Origin: Leishmania martiniquensis
Taxonomy: Eukaryota; Euglenozoa; Kinetoplastea; Trypanosomatida; Trypanosomatidae
Direction of reading: 5' to 3'
DNA: 64,000 bases
Assembly: GCF_017916325.1 (NCBI RefSeq)
Contig: NC_090167.1
Location: 352,501-416,500, forward strand
The notes beneath the pieces are model-generated. The model saw nothing but the letters and a program-made list of their open reading frames with translations. It ran no database searches and had not been told where the DNA came from. The position numbers and the translations under genes are program-made. The first letter of the stretch is position 1. Every line of letters begins with the position of its first letter. Below, piece by piece: positions 50,875-60,718 of the stretch.

Positions 50875-52491
50875 ATGTCTCTCGCGTTTGATGAGTACGG
50901 TCGCCCTTTTCTGCTGGTGAAGGAGCAGCAACAGAAGGAGCGCGTTACCGGGGTCGAGGCTCAGAGGGCCAACATCCTCGCCGCACTCGGCGTGGCGAAT
51001 GTGCTCAAATCGAGCCTCGGCCCGCGCGGGATGGATAAGATCCTGACCACGCCGGACAACGAGGTGGTCGTCACTAACGATGGCGCCACGATCCTAGACC
51101 TCATGGACATTGACAACGAGATCGGCCAACTCATGGTTGAGTTGAGCAAGTCGCAGGACTCCGAGATTGGCGACGGCACCACTGGTGTTGTGTGCTTTGC
51201 GGGCGCGCTACTAGAGCAGGCAACGGCGCTGCTCGACAAGGGTATCCACAGCTCTCGCATCGCTGAGGGGTACGAGAAAGCTTGCGAGATGGCTTGCAAG
51301 CGCCTCGAGGAGGTAGCTGAAACGATTTCGCTCGAGGGGAAGGGGGTGCTACTGCAGACAGCCCGCTCAACGCTTAATTCTAAAGTGGTGAACCGCGATC
51401 GCGATCGACTGGCGCAAATCTGCGTAGACGCAGTGCTCTCCGTGGCCGACATGGAGCGGCGTGACGTGAACATGGACCTCATCAAAGTGGAGGGAAAGGT
51501 TGGCGGCCGCTTGGAAGACACGTGTCTCGTGGATGGCATCGTCATCGACAAAGATTTCTCGCATCCGCAGATGCCCAAGGAACTGACAAACCCAAAGATG
51601 GCCATCCTGACCTGCGCCTTCGAGCCACCAAAGCCGAAGACGAAGCATACGCTGCAGATCAATAGTGCTGAGCACATGCGCGAGCTGCATGAGCAGGAGC
51701 AGGAGTACTTCCGCACTGAAGTTCAGCGCTGTAAGGACGCTGGCGCCGACCTCGTGATCTGTCAGTGGGGCTTCGATGATGAAGCGAACTACTTACTGTA
51801 TCGCAACCAGCTGCCGGCGGTTCGGTGGGTGGGCGGCGTCGAGCTGGAGATGATCGCCATCGCCACTGGAGGCCGCATCGTCCCTCGCTTTGAGGACCTG
51901 ACGGCGGAGAAGCTTGGCACCTGTGGCCGCGTCCGCGAGGTCGGTTTTGGCACCACCAAGGACCGCATGATCTTCATCGAGAACTGCCCCAACAGCAAGG
52001 CCGTCACTGTCTTTATCCGCGGCGGTAACAAGATGATGATTGAGGAGGCGAAGCGCTCACTGCATGACGCCATATGCATGGTCCGTAACCTAATCCGCGA
52101 CAGTCGTATCGTGTACGGTGGCGGCTCGGCGGAACTGGCAGCGTCCTCCGCCGTGCTCGCCCATGCCGACGCCGTCTCCACAGTGGACCAGTACGCCATT
52201 CGTGCCTTCGCGGACGCCCTCGAGTCGATCCCGATCAACTTGGCCCTCAACAGCGGTCTGGATCCCATCCGCGCCCTTTCCGACGCGCGCAAGGCGCATA
52301 TAGAAGGCAAGAATCCGTACGCCGGCATCGACTGCATGGATCGCGGTACGATCGACATGAAACAGCAGCAGGTCTTCGAGACTTTAAGCGGCAAGTGCTC
52401 GCAGCTGCGCTTGGCAACGCAGGTGGTGAAGATGATTCTCAAGATTGACGACGTCATTGTCACAAAGCCGGAGGAAGCGCAGCCGCAGTAA
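50875..52491 (+). CDS. CCT5: T-complex protein 1 subunit epsilon
   Basis: A 538-residue group II chaperonin subunit. The start at 50875 ([20 protein letters not shown]) aligns with the CCT5 N-terminus; the frame is open upstream but has no ATG. ATP-binding and hydrolysis motifs are intact: GPRGMDKIL (about 44), NDGATIL (about 66), GDGTTGVV (about 99), GGGSAEL near 415 and the C-terminal [10 protein letters not shown]. The epsilon-type N-terminus (GRPF, and RGMDK followed by [12 protein letters not shown]) identifies the subunit. CCT folds actin and tubulin in the cytosol as an eight-subunit double ring, which matters in a cell built around subpellicular and flagellar microtubules. Nothing unusual in length or motifs. 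Confidence 0.96.
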   Translation: MSLAFDEYGRPFLLVKEQQQKERVTGVEAQRANILAALGVANVLKSSLGPRGMDKILTTPDNEVVVTNDGATILDLMDIDNEIGQLMVELSKSQDSEIGDGTTGVVCFAGALLEQATALLDKGIHSSRIAEGYEKACEMACKRLEEVAETISLEGKGVLLQTARSTLNSKVVNRDRDRLAQICVDAVLSVADMERRDVNMDLIKVEGKVGGRLEDTCLVDGIVIDKDFSHPQMPKELTNPKMAILTCAFEPPKPKTKHTLQINSAEHMRELHEQEQEYFRTEVQRCKDAGADLVICQWGFDDEANYLLYRNQLPAVRWVGGVELEMIAIATGGRIVPRFEDLTAEKLGTCGRVREVGFGTTKDRMIFIENCPNSKAVTVFIRGGNKMMIEEAKRSLHDAICMVRNLIRDSRIVYGGGSAELAASSAVLAHADAVSTVDQYAIRAFADALESIPINLALNSGLDPIRALSDARKAHIEGKNPYAGIDCMDRGTIDMKQQQVFETLSGKCSQLRLATQVVKMILKIDDVIVTKPEEAQPQ

Positions 52492-54048
52492 CACGATATC
52501 TCACAGTAATCGACGGAGTGCGACCAAGCGCGTAAGGCGTCAAGGGATGAGGGCTCCCTATTGGAGGTCATCCATCGTGCAGCCCTTTGGCAGCTCATGC
52601 CCCCCTCCTCATTTCCTCTTCCCCCACTACTCCGCAGCCCTCTGCACATTTTTGGTCGCCTACAACACCACCTTCTCTTCACTGAGGAACGACACAGCGG
52701 TGTGCGCAGGGAACTGAGAAGGGGCAGAGAGTTTACCGAATGATGACGCGAAAGCTATACACGCGGCGTTGTTTGTGTGTGTGTGTGTGTAAAGAAGGGG
52801 AAACCGGTGGACGGCGGCATCAGTGAAAGCCACACCAGCCACATATGAACGGGAAAAGCGTAGAGAGCCGCGTGCGTGTTCATGCCGCGCGTGGAGTGTC
52901 TGTGTGTGTGTGTGTGTGTATTGCCTCTCTTATCGACAGGCCTTCGTCCATGCCGTGCCCACGCGCTTGGAGTTTCAGGGCTGAGCTTCACTGCCATCAG
53001 TCGTCGCTCTCTCCCTCTACAACAATTCAGTTTTCTTTTTCAGCCGAAGTGAGGACTGCCATGCGTCTGTAGCCGCGGCTGTGGATGTTGCCTCGAGTGT
53101 GTGTGGGAGCTCCCTTGGCGTGCGTCTGCAGCACCGCTGTGCCGTGGGCGTTCGTGTATGTGCGCCTGTCGCGGCAGAGAGGTGCCCCATTTCTCACCTC
53201 TCCATCGATGGCATGGCGTTTGATACGTAAAGGGAGGAAGGGCGAGTAGGAGAAGGGTCTCAGTGGATTTGTCTCAATCAAGAGAGCATCGCCGCGGCAC
53301 TATTGACAGCGATGCCGAGGGCTCTTCTCACCTCTTCTTTTGGTTAGTCCGTCATTAAAGGGCGAGAGTAAGAAAAAAAACAGTCGATGAAATGCGTCAC
53401 CGCCTCATTCTGTTTGCGCGTGTCTATGTGCATGAGCCGCGTATGCATGTGTGCGTGCTGCCGACCGCTAGGAAGGCTGTGGCGTGACGGAAAGCGCAGC
53501 AGCGCAAGCGCACACTTTTTTGTAAAGCGACAACAACGAGAGGAAAGAAACAGCAGCAACAAAAAGAGTCTGCTTGTTGGTCCGCGCACAAATGAGAGAT
53601 ATTTTATTGCGTCTATATGAGAGTGCAAGCGGAACGGAAATCGAAGGCGCAAACCCCTTCGCAGGGCTATTCGTGCGATAAAACGGGAAGAATCGGCGGG
53701 CAAAGCAGAAAACAAACGGGAAAATAGTCCCCGCGGGGAGGGGCCAAGATGTCCACTGTTCCCCTGCGTCGTCGAGCACGCGCGGGTGAGCAGGCGATTC
53801 TCGTGCATTCAAGGAGCTACAGCTCCTCTGAAATGGTGCGTATGCAGGCATGCGTGGTCTGGTGCAGCGACAAAAACGGAGCCGCATGTCTAGGGGTGCG
53901 CTGGGCTAACGGAAAGAGCGCCTGGCGTGCTCTGTTTCACCCATCCCGGCTGCCTCCCTTTTTTTCTCGCTTTGTCTTTTCGAAGCGCGAGGCCTGCCTT
54001 TCTCTTCCCGGCAACGCGGCGAAGGGGAGCACACAGGGAAAGGCGCTC

Positions 54049-54073
54049 GGGGTGGGGTTGGGGGTTGGATGGG
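54049..54073 (+). other. G-quadruplex-capable sequence
   Basis: Several G-runs of three to five, separated by one to five bases (ggggtggggttgggggttgg then atggg), fit the consensus for a four-tract quadruplex on the + strand, in RNA or DNA. Confidence 0.5.
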
Positions 54074-54252
54074 TTTGCTGCGCCTTCGACCTTAGTAGCC
54101 TTAGAAGTATGGCGGGAGCCAACTCAGCGTCGATGCCCTTTCCCAGTCGCTGCCAGGGGCAGTCTTACGGAGAGACCACGCTCGCCGGCGCCAGCGGAGA
54201 GGAATGGTCAACAACATGCAGTCTTCGCTGTAGGGTCGCATGTGAATTAGCC

Positions 54253-54333
54253 GTGCTTCTTCTTTCCTTCCCTCTGTTCCCTTTTATTCTCCGTTGTTCC
54301 CCCCCTTCCCCGCCGTCGGTGTGCAAAAAAAAG
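54253..54333 (+). promoter_or_regulatory. Predicted trans-splice acceptor, decayed gene near 54.4 kb
   Basis: A long C/T tract (54255-54311) is followed, after a G/T-containing stretch and nine A, by AG at 54332-54333, 60 bases before an ATG at 54393. Confidence 0.4.
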
Positions 54334-54392
54334 TCTCCACGACGCTGAACGAGAAGCACGTCAAAAGGCGCCTTTAGACTGTATCGCCCATT

Positions 54393-56606
54393 ATGCTCAG
54401 TGGAGGCGCCGCCCGAGTTCGAGGCCGTATTGGGCTGTATGGGCAGAAGAAGCCCGATGGATTCTGATGAAAGGCTCAGGAGGAGGCATAACCGCATCCT
54501 GCCTGCACCTGCGCTCCTCCTTCAGGGTGGCATGACTTTCTCTTGATATTGTTTGCCCCAGCAAGAAGAGGGCTTCCCGTTCTCTTCTTCGCACAGCATC
54601 ACATACTACTGTTCGACAACTCGATGGTAAGGAGCCTCTGAACCGAGTTGCTGCAGACCAACGCAGCCCTTATGCGGCTTTAAAGAAGGGAAGGCGATCG
54701 CCCCCAAAGACGCGCGTATGTTCTACACCGCACAAAAAGGACGACTGTGGGGAGGCACCCGTGGGCGGGGCTTCAGAATACTTTCCGCCCCGCGAAGAAG
54801 AAAAAGGCAAGCGAAGAGAAGCGCCTCCTGCATGCATGGGATGGGGCTGAGAAGGTGCTCGGGGAGTCGTAAGCCTGCATCACCCTCCACAAGCCCGCGT
54901 GTCAGCTCACAAAGCGCCGCAGGAGGACCCGAGACAACGCTCCATGGGTCTCCTCGACGGCGTGCAAGGTCCTCGCCAGCGATGTCGTCCTAATCGAGGA
55001 ACCCCGCTCCCTAGACGAAGCGCTGCGTGCGCACGCCGCACATCAGTCCCCAGCCTACCATTCTTCACCATCAATGACCACCGCCTTCTGGAGCTGCCCC
55101 AGCTACAGGTCGACGGTGGTATGGCGCAAGGGGCTCCGTTAGGGCTTCTGTCAGCAATTCCCGTACCGGTGAGATCAAGGAAGGAGTGCCGTGTGCGGCC
55201 TGGGCTTCACAACGTCCACGGGATCTGGACCACCGTCAAAAAGGGATCTCTCGACAGCGACGGCTGCGCTGCCGACGGTGCGGAGGTAGGCGCGCGTATG
55301 CTGCAGCTGCTGGCGCGGGCGCTGGCCACCCGCTCAAGGCAGCGTGAGGTGGAATGGGCAGCGTTGAAGACTGGTGTGGCGCATTTGCTGCCAAGGGGCT
55401 TGGAGCATCACGACGTGCTCGCAGAGGTGCGGTGTGTGGCCCTGCTCAGCGATGCGCTGGGGTGCCCGCAGTCTTCCTCTGAATGCGCAGAGAGTAACGC
55501 TGCGCAGTCGTGCGGTGGAAGCCGTCGGTGCAGATAAAGCATGCGCACGCTCTCCCCATCCTCAGCGCCCCTATGAGGTTGTGTGGGGGTCCTCACGAAC
55601 CAGCCCTCATGAGCGCAGTGCTCAGAGCGACCAGTGCAGTACCATTTTTCTTCAAACGAGGCAGCTGAACCGCGCCTTCATGCGCCGGGTATGCCGTAAC
55701 GGGGGGGGTCCTGTAGTGGAGCATCTGGTGCTGTCCGCATCAAAAGTGGTGGGCTAGTGAGACGGTGCTCGGTACCGAGGGCCACGCCCCCCCTCCTCCC
55801 CCCTGTGGCCAGCGGCGGGATCGCCCTGGCGTTGGGTCGGAGTACAAAAACCAGCAGAACACACCCGCGCCGCTCCCGATCTGCGCTGTGTAAAGAGCTT
55901 GCAGGCAATGGGGGCTCAGACGCAATGGTGGATGACAGGAAGAAACGAGAAGGCATTGGACAAGTCATGGTGTGCGCCGCCGCCAGTCTCGGAGCGGCGC
56001 TACGCTGCTCTCGTACAGGCACTCGACTCACGGCGTGAGGATGAGGGGCCGTCGGACACGCCCTAGAAACCTTTCCCCAAGGCGATTCCGCGCACGCAGA
56101 AGAGCAGCGCAGGGCCCTCCTCTCCCCTCTGTGCAGGTGGGCAGCGATGCCTTTTGCCGAGTTGTGTGTGCATGGCGAGGTGCGCAGTGGGAAGGAGCAG
56201 CGGGTGCCGTGCCTTCGGAATCTGTTTGACAGGCGCCCCTCCAACCGTTACCGGCCATCAACGTCCCCCCTCCCTACGACTCGGCTGTGGTATGTGCGAG
56301 TATGCCTCGAGACATTGCCGGCAGCAAACATGGTGGAGTCGAGCGCCGCTTCGAACCCTCTCAGCGGATCGCCTTCTGCAACATTGCCTCACAGAAGAAG
56401 AGTTGCCTCAGTCAGTGATTCCCTATGTGGCTGCGCGACTAGACCGCAGAGGCGTGTGCATGTGAGTGTGTCGATGAGCTCGGGTGCACATCTGAGGGGA
56501 AGTCGTGCTGGACAAGTGTAGAGCCTTGGCGGACCTGATCGCGCCACTGTTCACGACGCCTCTTTCCTCACCTGGCACCGGCGACCGCTCTTTCGCGCTG
56601 GAGTGA
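54393..56606 (+). pseudogene. Multi-frameshift relic of an unrecognised protein gene
   Basis: Protein-like translations follow one another in changing frames. It starts at the ATG at 54393 (MLSGGAARVRGRIGLYGQKK). Then come about 54,457-54,545 (MDSDERLRRRHNRIL) and about 54,550-54,860 (SKKRASRSLLRTASHTTVRQ onward, about 100 stop-free codons rich in Lys/Arg). Next is 54,835-55,100 (AWDGAEKVLGES, a stop, then VLASDVVLIEEPRSLDEALR), then 55,090-55,537 (MLQLLARALATRSRQREVEW), 55,930-56,065 (ALDKSWCAPPPVSERRYAAL), and a final piece ending at 56606 (CRALADLIAPLFTTPLSSPG). Stops and frame changes separate the pieces. The upstream splice-acceptor tract fits a former gene. I do not recognise a family. 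Alternative: sequencing errors in a live gene, or chance frames in GC-rich spacer. Confidence 0.5.
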
Positions 56607-57634
56607 GGTGTGTGTGGGTGGGGTGGGTGGGGGCAGCCACGAGGCCTTCTCCGCTCTTCTCGGCGCTCCTTGCGGGCGGAATCCGGATTGGAGCGCACAT
56701 GGCGAGCCGCGCGCACGACATCGACAGGCCTCAGCGAATAGGCCCCATCGCATCCACGCTTCCTCTGGCACCTGCCCCAGTATGGCTCCCTCCCTCGCGA
56801 CACGACACTGGGAGGATGGGGCGCAGTGATCTGTCCCCCCCGGCATTTGAGTCAGAGGACTGTGGTCGATAGCCGTTGCGGAGAAGAGGGCCTCGAGGCG
56901 CTCGGAGCATCTCCGTCAGGCCATACCGACGGTGGCTCTTTCTGTCGTTTCTGTGGCATTCGATCCCTTTTCCACGAAGGAGGAGGCGGCAGTGCGCTGA
57001 TACATCGACAGCGCAGCAGTCCTCTTCGCCTTCAGTGGTGGCCGCACACACACACACACACGGTTATGCGGTTACCGCTGAAATACATGGATGCATGACT
57101 GACCTTACATACGCAGTCACGGCTTGGTTCATCAAGCCGGCCGGTTATCCGGCAGGAGGCCCGAGCCTTGACTTCGCATATCAAAAAAAAAAACAGAAAC
57201 AAATAGTCTGACTCGAGACGGAGAAATGGATGAGATGGGCTGAAATGTGGTGGGGATCCTGTGGTCAGGGTGCCCTCCCTCCACTCCAGTACGAGTCGCC
57301 TATGGGTTGAAGAGCCATGCTGTCAGTGCGAGGAGCGCAGGTCCGTCTATCCTCTCCCTATCTCCCTGTGCACGTCCAACATGTTTTATGAGAGCGTCCG
57401 CCACAGGTCAGGCGACGAGGGGGAGTGGGGGGGGCGGTGTAGCGTCCTCGAAACTGGATGGACGACTTCCACAGACCCTTTTTTTCCTACAACCCTTTCT
57501 CTGTAGCTCCACAGACTGATAACGGGTGCACTGAAGGCTCTTGTTAGCACCGAGGAAAACATCGACGCGCTCAGTCCATGCATGGCGCGTCTTTGCACCT
57601 GTGAACCCTTTCAGGCTAGAGACTCTGGTTGACG
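56607..57634 (+). other. Spacer before the atypical phosphatase
   Basis: About 1 kb, with a CA run at 57045-57061 and an A-run at 57183-57193. Short open frames continue the GC-rich character of the decayed gene to about 56,870. No gene recognised. Confidence 0.55.
57475..57506 (+). promoter_or_regulatory. Predicted trans-splice acceptor, phosphatase-like gene
   Basis: A clear T/C tract (accctttttttcctac, then ccctttctctg) ends in AG at 57505-57506, leaving 128 bases before the ATG at 57635. Confidence 0.55.
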
Positions 57635-58897
57635 ATGACGTCCTCGAGCCGAGCAAGCGGCCCTGTTTTGGTTCCACCGTCGAATTTCGCCATGGTGGAG
57701 GATGGCATTTACCGCAGCGCCTACCCCACCGAGGCAAACGTGTTGTACCTTCGCCATATCGGCATCACACATATCGTGCTTCTCTCCATTGAGCAGCTGC
57801 CGGGCCCGGTAAAGCGCTTGCTGGGGTCCGAGGTGACCGGGAGGGCCGCCAGCAGCTGCCTTACCCGTGGGCCCATTCGCATCATGGATATTGTCGATAT
57901 GCACACGTGGTGCATGGATGGGTCGAATAGCGGGGATGACTTTAGCCGCCGTGACGTTACGCGAGCCTTGGACTTTGCGGTGGACCGGCGCTGGCACCCG
58001 GTGCTGTTCTCCTGCCCTCTTGGCGAGTTGCAAACGAATGTGTTGATCGGCTGCATGCGCCGCTACCAACACTGGGCTCTCTCGTCCATCTTCAGCGAGT
58101 GTGAACTGTACAAGACGGTGTGTCACTCTCTGCGGCAGTCAATACTCCTCTTTATCGAATCCTGGGACCCCGCCGACCATCCCATCAGTGCAGTGAACGT
58201 GCAGTACCGGAACCGTGAAATGATGGCGCGGGAGCGCTTACGGGCGCAGAAAGAGCGCCGGAGGCTCCGGTGCGCTGGGCTTGCGGCGGACGGCAGCCGC
58301 AACCGTACTAACAGGCTAGGCTCCGTGGAGGACACCGCAGACGAGGAGGAAGAGGAGGCGATACCGAGCGGGACGAGTGACATGCTCGAGAAGAACTCTC
58401 AAGACGGCAAGCATAGTAGCACGGTTTCCTCTTTGCAGCGGGCACAAAGTGAGGTGAGCGTCGCATCGACGCCGCCGGCAATGGACTTGAAGGTATTGGG
58501 CCCAGACGCGGCGCTGATTTCCACAAGCGGACAGCGCCCGCCAATGATGGTGCGCCGTGCTGCTGCGGCACGAATCCGCGAGCTGCAGGAGCAACAGCTT
58601 CATAATCAAGCCTCTGCGAGTGAAACAGTGGAGCATGCGAGCTATGCGCAGGTAGAAGAGAGCAAGGTGGCCGGCGTAATGTGGGCTGAGTGGTACCTCG
58701 AGGCTCTTCGTGTGGCAGAGGACCTAAAAGCGCGCACATGCCGTTCGCTGACCTTGCGCTACGGCACTCTCGATGAGCCCTTGGGAGCCGAGCTCCCCCC
58801 ACCGCATGTGCTCTACGCCAACGCGCGCAATCCGCCAGCGCTCGATGCCCGTTCCACCTTCACCAAGGAATCCATCGTGGAAGAGGATGATGACTAG
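57635..58897 (+). CDS. Atypical dual-specificity phosphatase (SIW14/OCA1-like), probably inactive
   Basis: A 420-residue protein starting at 57635; the only codon in that role upstream is a TTG two codons earlier. Residues 10-190 match the plant-and-fungi atypical DSP family: VLVPPSNFAMVEDGIYRSAY is the family's N-terminal signature, and LYLRHIGITHIVLLS is the second strand-helix. Then come RALDFAVDRRWHPVLFSC, the P-loop, and IGCMRRYQHWALSSIFSEC. These enzymes remove phosphate from inositol pyrophosphates or proteins. The P-loop here reads SCPLGELQT from Cys127: the preceding His is missing and the invariant Arg at Cys+6 is Gln133. Transition-state binding should be lost, so a pseudophosphatase or scaffold role is likely. 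The C-terminal 230 residues are charged and low-complexity, with an acidic patch (TADEEEEEAIP) and an acidic end. Confidence 0.88.
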   Translation: MTSSSRASGPVLVPPSNFAMVEDGIYRSAYPTEANVLYLRHIGITHIVLLSIEQLPGPVKRLLGSEVTGRAASSCLTRGPIRIMDIVDMHTWCMDGSNSGDDFSRRDVTRALDFAVDRRWHPVLFSCPLGELQTNVLIGCMRRYQHWALSSIFSECELYKTVCHSLRQSILLFIESWDPADHPISAVNVQYRNREMMARERLRAQKERRRLRCAGLAADGSRNRTNRLGSVEDTADEEEEEAIPSGTSDMLEKNSQDGKHSSTVSSLQRAQSEVSVASTPPAMDLKVLGPDAALISTSGQRPPMMVRRAAAARIRELQEQQLHNQASASETVEHASYAQVEESKVAGVMWAEWYLEALRVAEDLKARTCRSLTLRYGTLDEPLGAELPPPHVLYANARNPPALDARSTFTKESIVEEDDD

Positions 58898-60718
58898 TGT
58901 GTGCCGGGTGTTGGCATGAGTCTCTCGGTTCTTCTCTTACACGTGCTCGCGCGTGGGTTGCCGCGAGTACGGCGACACAGATGAAGTCACACCACGATGG
59001 ATACGGAAGGTTGTGACGGAGGAGAGGGGCAGAGCGCTCTGGGGCGGTGTTTCACGATCGGCGCTCTCGTTGCATGCACGGAAGGTGAGAGGGGGTGTGG
59101 GGCGGGGGCAACCCGCCGGCTCGCCTCTGTTTCTTGTGCCCTTGCACTTGTGCCGTTGGCCAGCGTTCTCGACAGGGTAGGACGATCCCGTGCTCACCTT
59201 TTGGAGCGCTCCGATTGTCCTGATGTACCACAGGCAGGAGCGCCCGACCTGCCGTCTTGGCGAAAACAAGGGCGCAGCGCGTGTGGGGGCGAGATGTGAC
59301 TGTTGTTTGGTGAGCTCGTCGCTTTTGAACTGAAGGGCTGAACCTCCCTATATCCCCCTGTGGCTTCTCTCCCTTGTACAGTTGCTCGGGTCTTTGGGGT
59401 GCTATGCCACGTGCTGGAGCCATTCTCTTGGTTATTCGAGGTGTTCGCTAAGATGGAGCGCAACTGCCTCCTCCAATTACGTGTCGCGCACAGTAAGCCG
59501 GGACAAACATCCCGACTGAGACGCATGCTCATTCTGCTTGTGCTGCGAGAGTCCTCCTCTGCATGGGCTACGGTCGCTTTTCAGTACCTTCGAATGCATA
59601 AGTGTCGATGTCTGCTACCCTCAATGCTATTGTGACCCGTTTCCACTCCCCCTTCACTTTTCTTATCAAACACGCCTTCACCTCACTTCTTGGTGCCTGC
59701 TCCGCGACTCATCGTCTACGGTTGCCTCGCTTCCACTGATGCCGTCACACACTCTCTGCGTTACACAAAGACAGGAGCTTCTCTCGATTGCATCTTCAGC
59801 GGCGGCAGCCAGAAGCCTGCCTCGAAGAGTGCCTGCTGTTGATACCCGGCCAATGCACGCAGGAACGCCTTCGAAGAGCTGATAGATACACAGATACTGG
59901 AGACCTAGATCGAGGCGCACTGACACAGTCCGCCACACTCACGCCGCCTCCTTTCTCTCTTTCTTTCTCGCTCTCGCTCTCCGTATCTTCGTTTGCGGGC
60001 GATTGATCGTTGGCCGAAGGGGTAGTGGAGATCCTTCGCACAAGCGGCGAAAGGAGGTCACCCATCGTAAGAGAGTGAAGAGTGCCGTTGAGCAGGCGGC
60101 TGCTCTACCGTAGCTGTGAGCGGGTGTCATGCATGTGTCTCTTCTAGCTGCAGAGAGGTCAGGCTATCGGACGTCCAGTTGGACGGATTGAGAACCGACG
60201 CGTCGAGGCATCTCTCCCTCTTTTAGTTTTGGGTTTGTGCTTGATAAGGGAGAGGGGGGAGAAGGCGTTGGCTGTATTCCCTTCCAGAGGCGGAAAGTAA
60301 GAAGAAGATTATACAGTTTTTTTTTTAACTTTTTCCCGGGCGAACGGAGGAGAGGGTGGAGGCAGGCGGTAGCCGCATTTTTCTCTCCGTATGTGTGTCG
60401 CTTCTCTTTTTTCTTTTTTTGTTGTTCACAGAAGCACGCGTGGGACTCTCTAAGCTCCAGGCCGCGCTTTTCATCTGTCTGTGTATTTCGTAGTCGAACC
60501 GTTTGCGCTCTTCGCGACGGGGGGCCGTAAGTCCTCACCTTCCTATCCACAACACCTTGTCTCACTTGTTCGCTAGCATTGTTTCTTTTTTTCTTTGTGT
60601 GTGTGGTGGTCCCTTTTTTCTTCTTCAGCGCGCTGCCGCGCACACCTTCCAAAAAGGTCGGGTTAGTCAACTACTGCGGCGGTTCACGCACAGAAAATCT
60701 GTCAACCGTGCAGGAAGC
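58898..60718 (+). other. Spacer and leader before the protein kinase
   Basis: From 58,997 to about 59,935 several protein-like frames without a common register are present (SVSCALALVPLASVLDRVG at about 59,130; CHVLEPFSWLFEVFAKMER at about 59,405; CLEECLLLIPGQCTQERLRR at about 59,825). They may be another gene relic or chance. From about 60,230 the sequence becomes T-rich with acceptor-like tracts. No intact gene recognised. Confidence 0.45.
60580..60628 (+). promoter_or_regulatory. Predicted trans-splice acceptor, protein kinase gene
   Basis: A T-rich tract ends in cttcttcag, AG at 60627-60628, 90 bases before the ATG at 60719. It is a near-ideal acceptor and supports the choice of start. 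Confidence 0.6.

Larger units (their letters stand above)
52492..54392 (+). other. 3' UTR of CCT5 and spacer
   Basis: Contains GT runs (52775-52790, 52901-52918), a purine-rich stretch at about 53,340-53,760 and a G-rich element at 54049-54073. A 199-codon ATG frame at 53749-54348 is not convincing, since it runs into the polypyrimidine tract. No gene recognised. Confidence 0.5.

Noticed and set aside
53749..54348. A 199-codon + ATG frame after CCT5
   Set aside because: It passes through the G-rich element and ends in the polypyrimidine/A-run acceptor of the next locus; composition changes along its length and no domain is visible.
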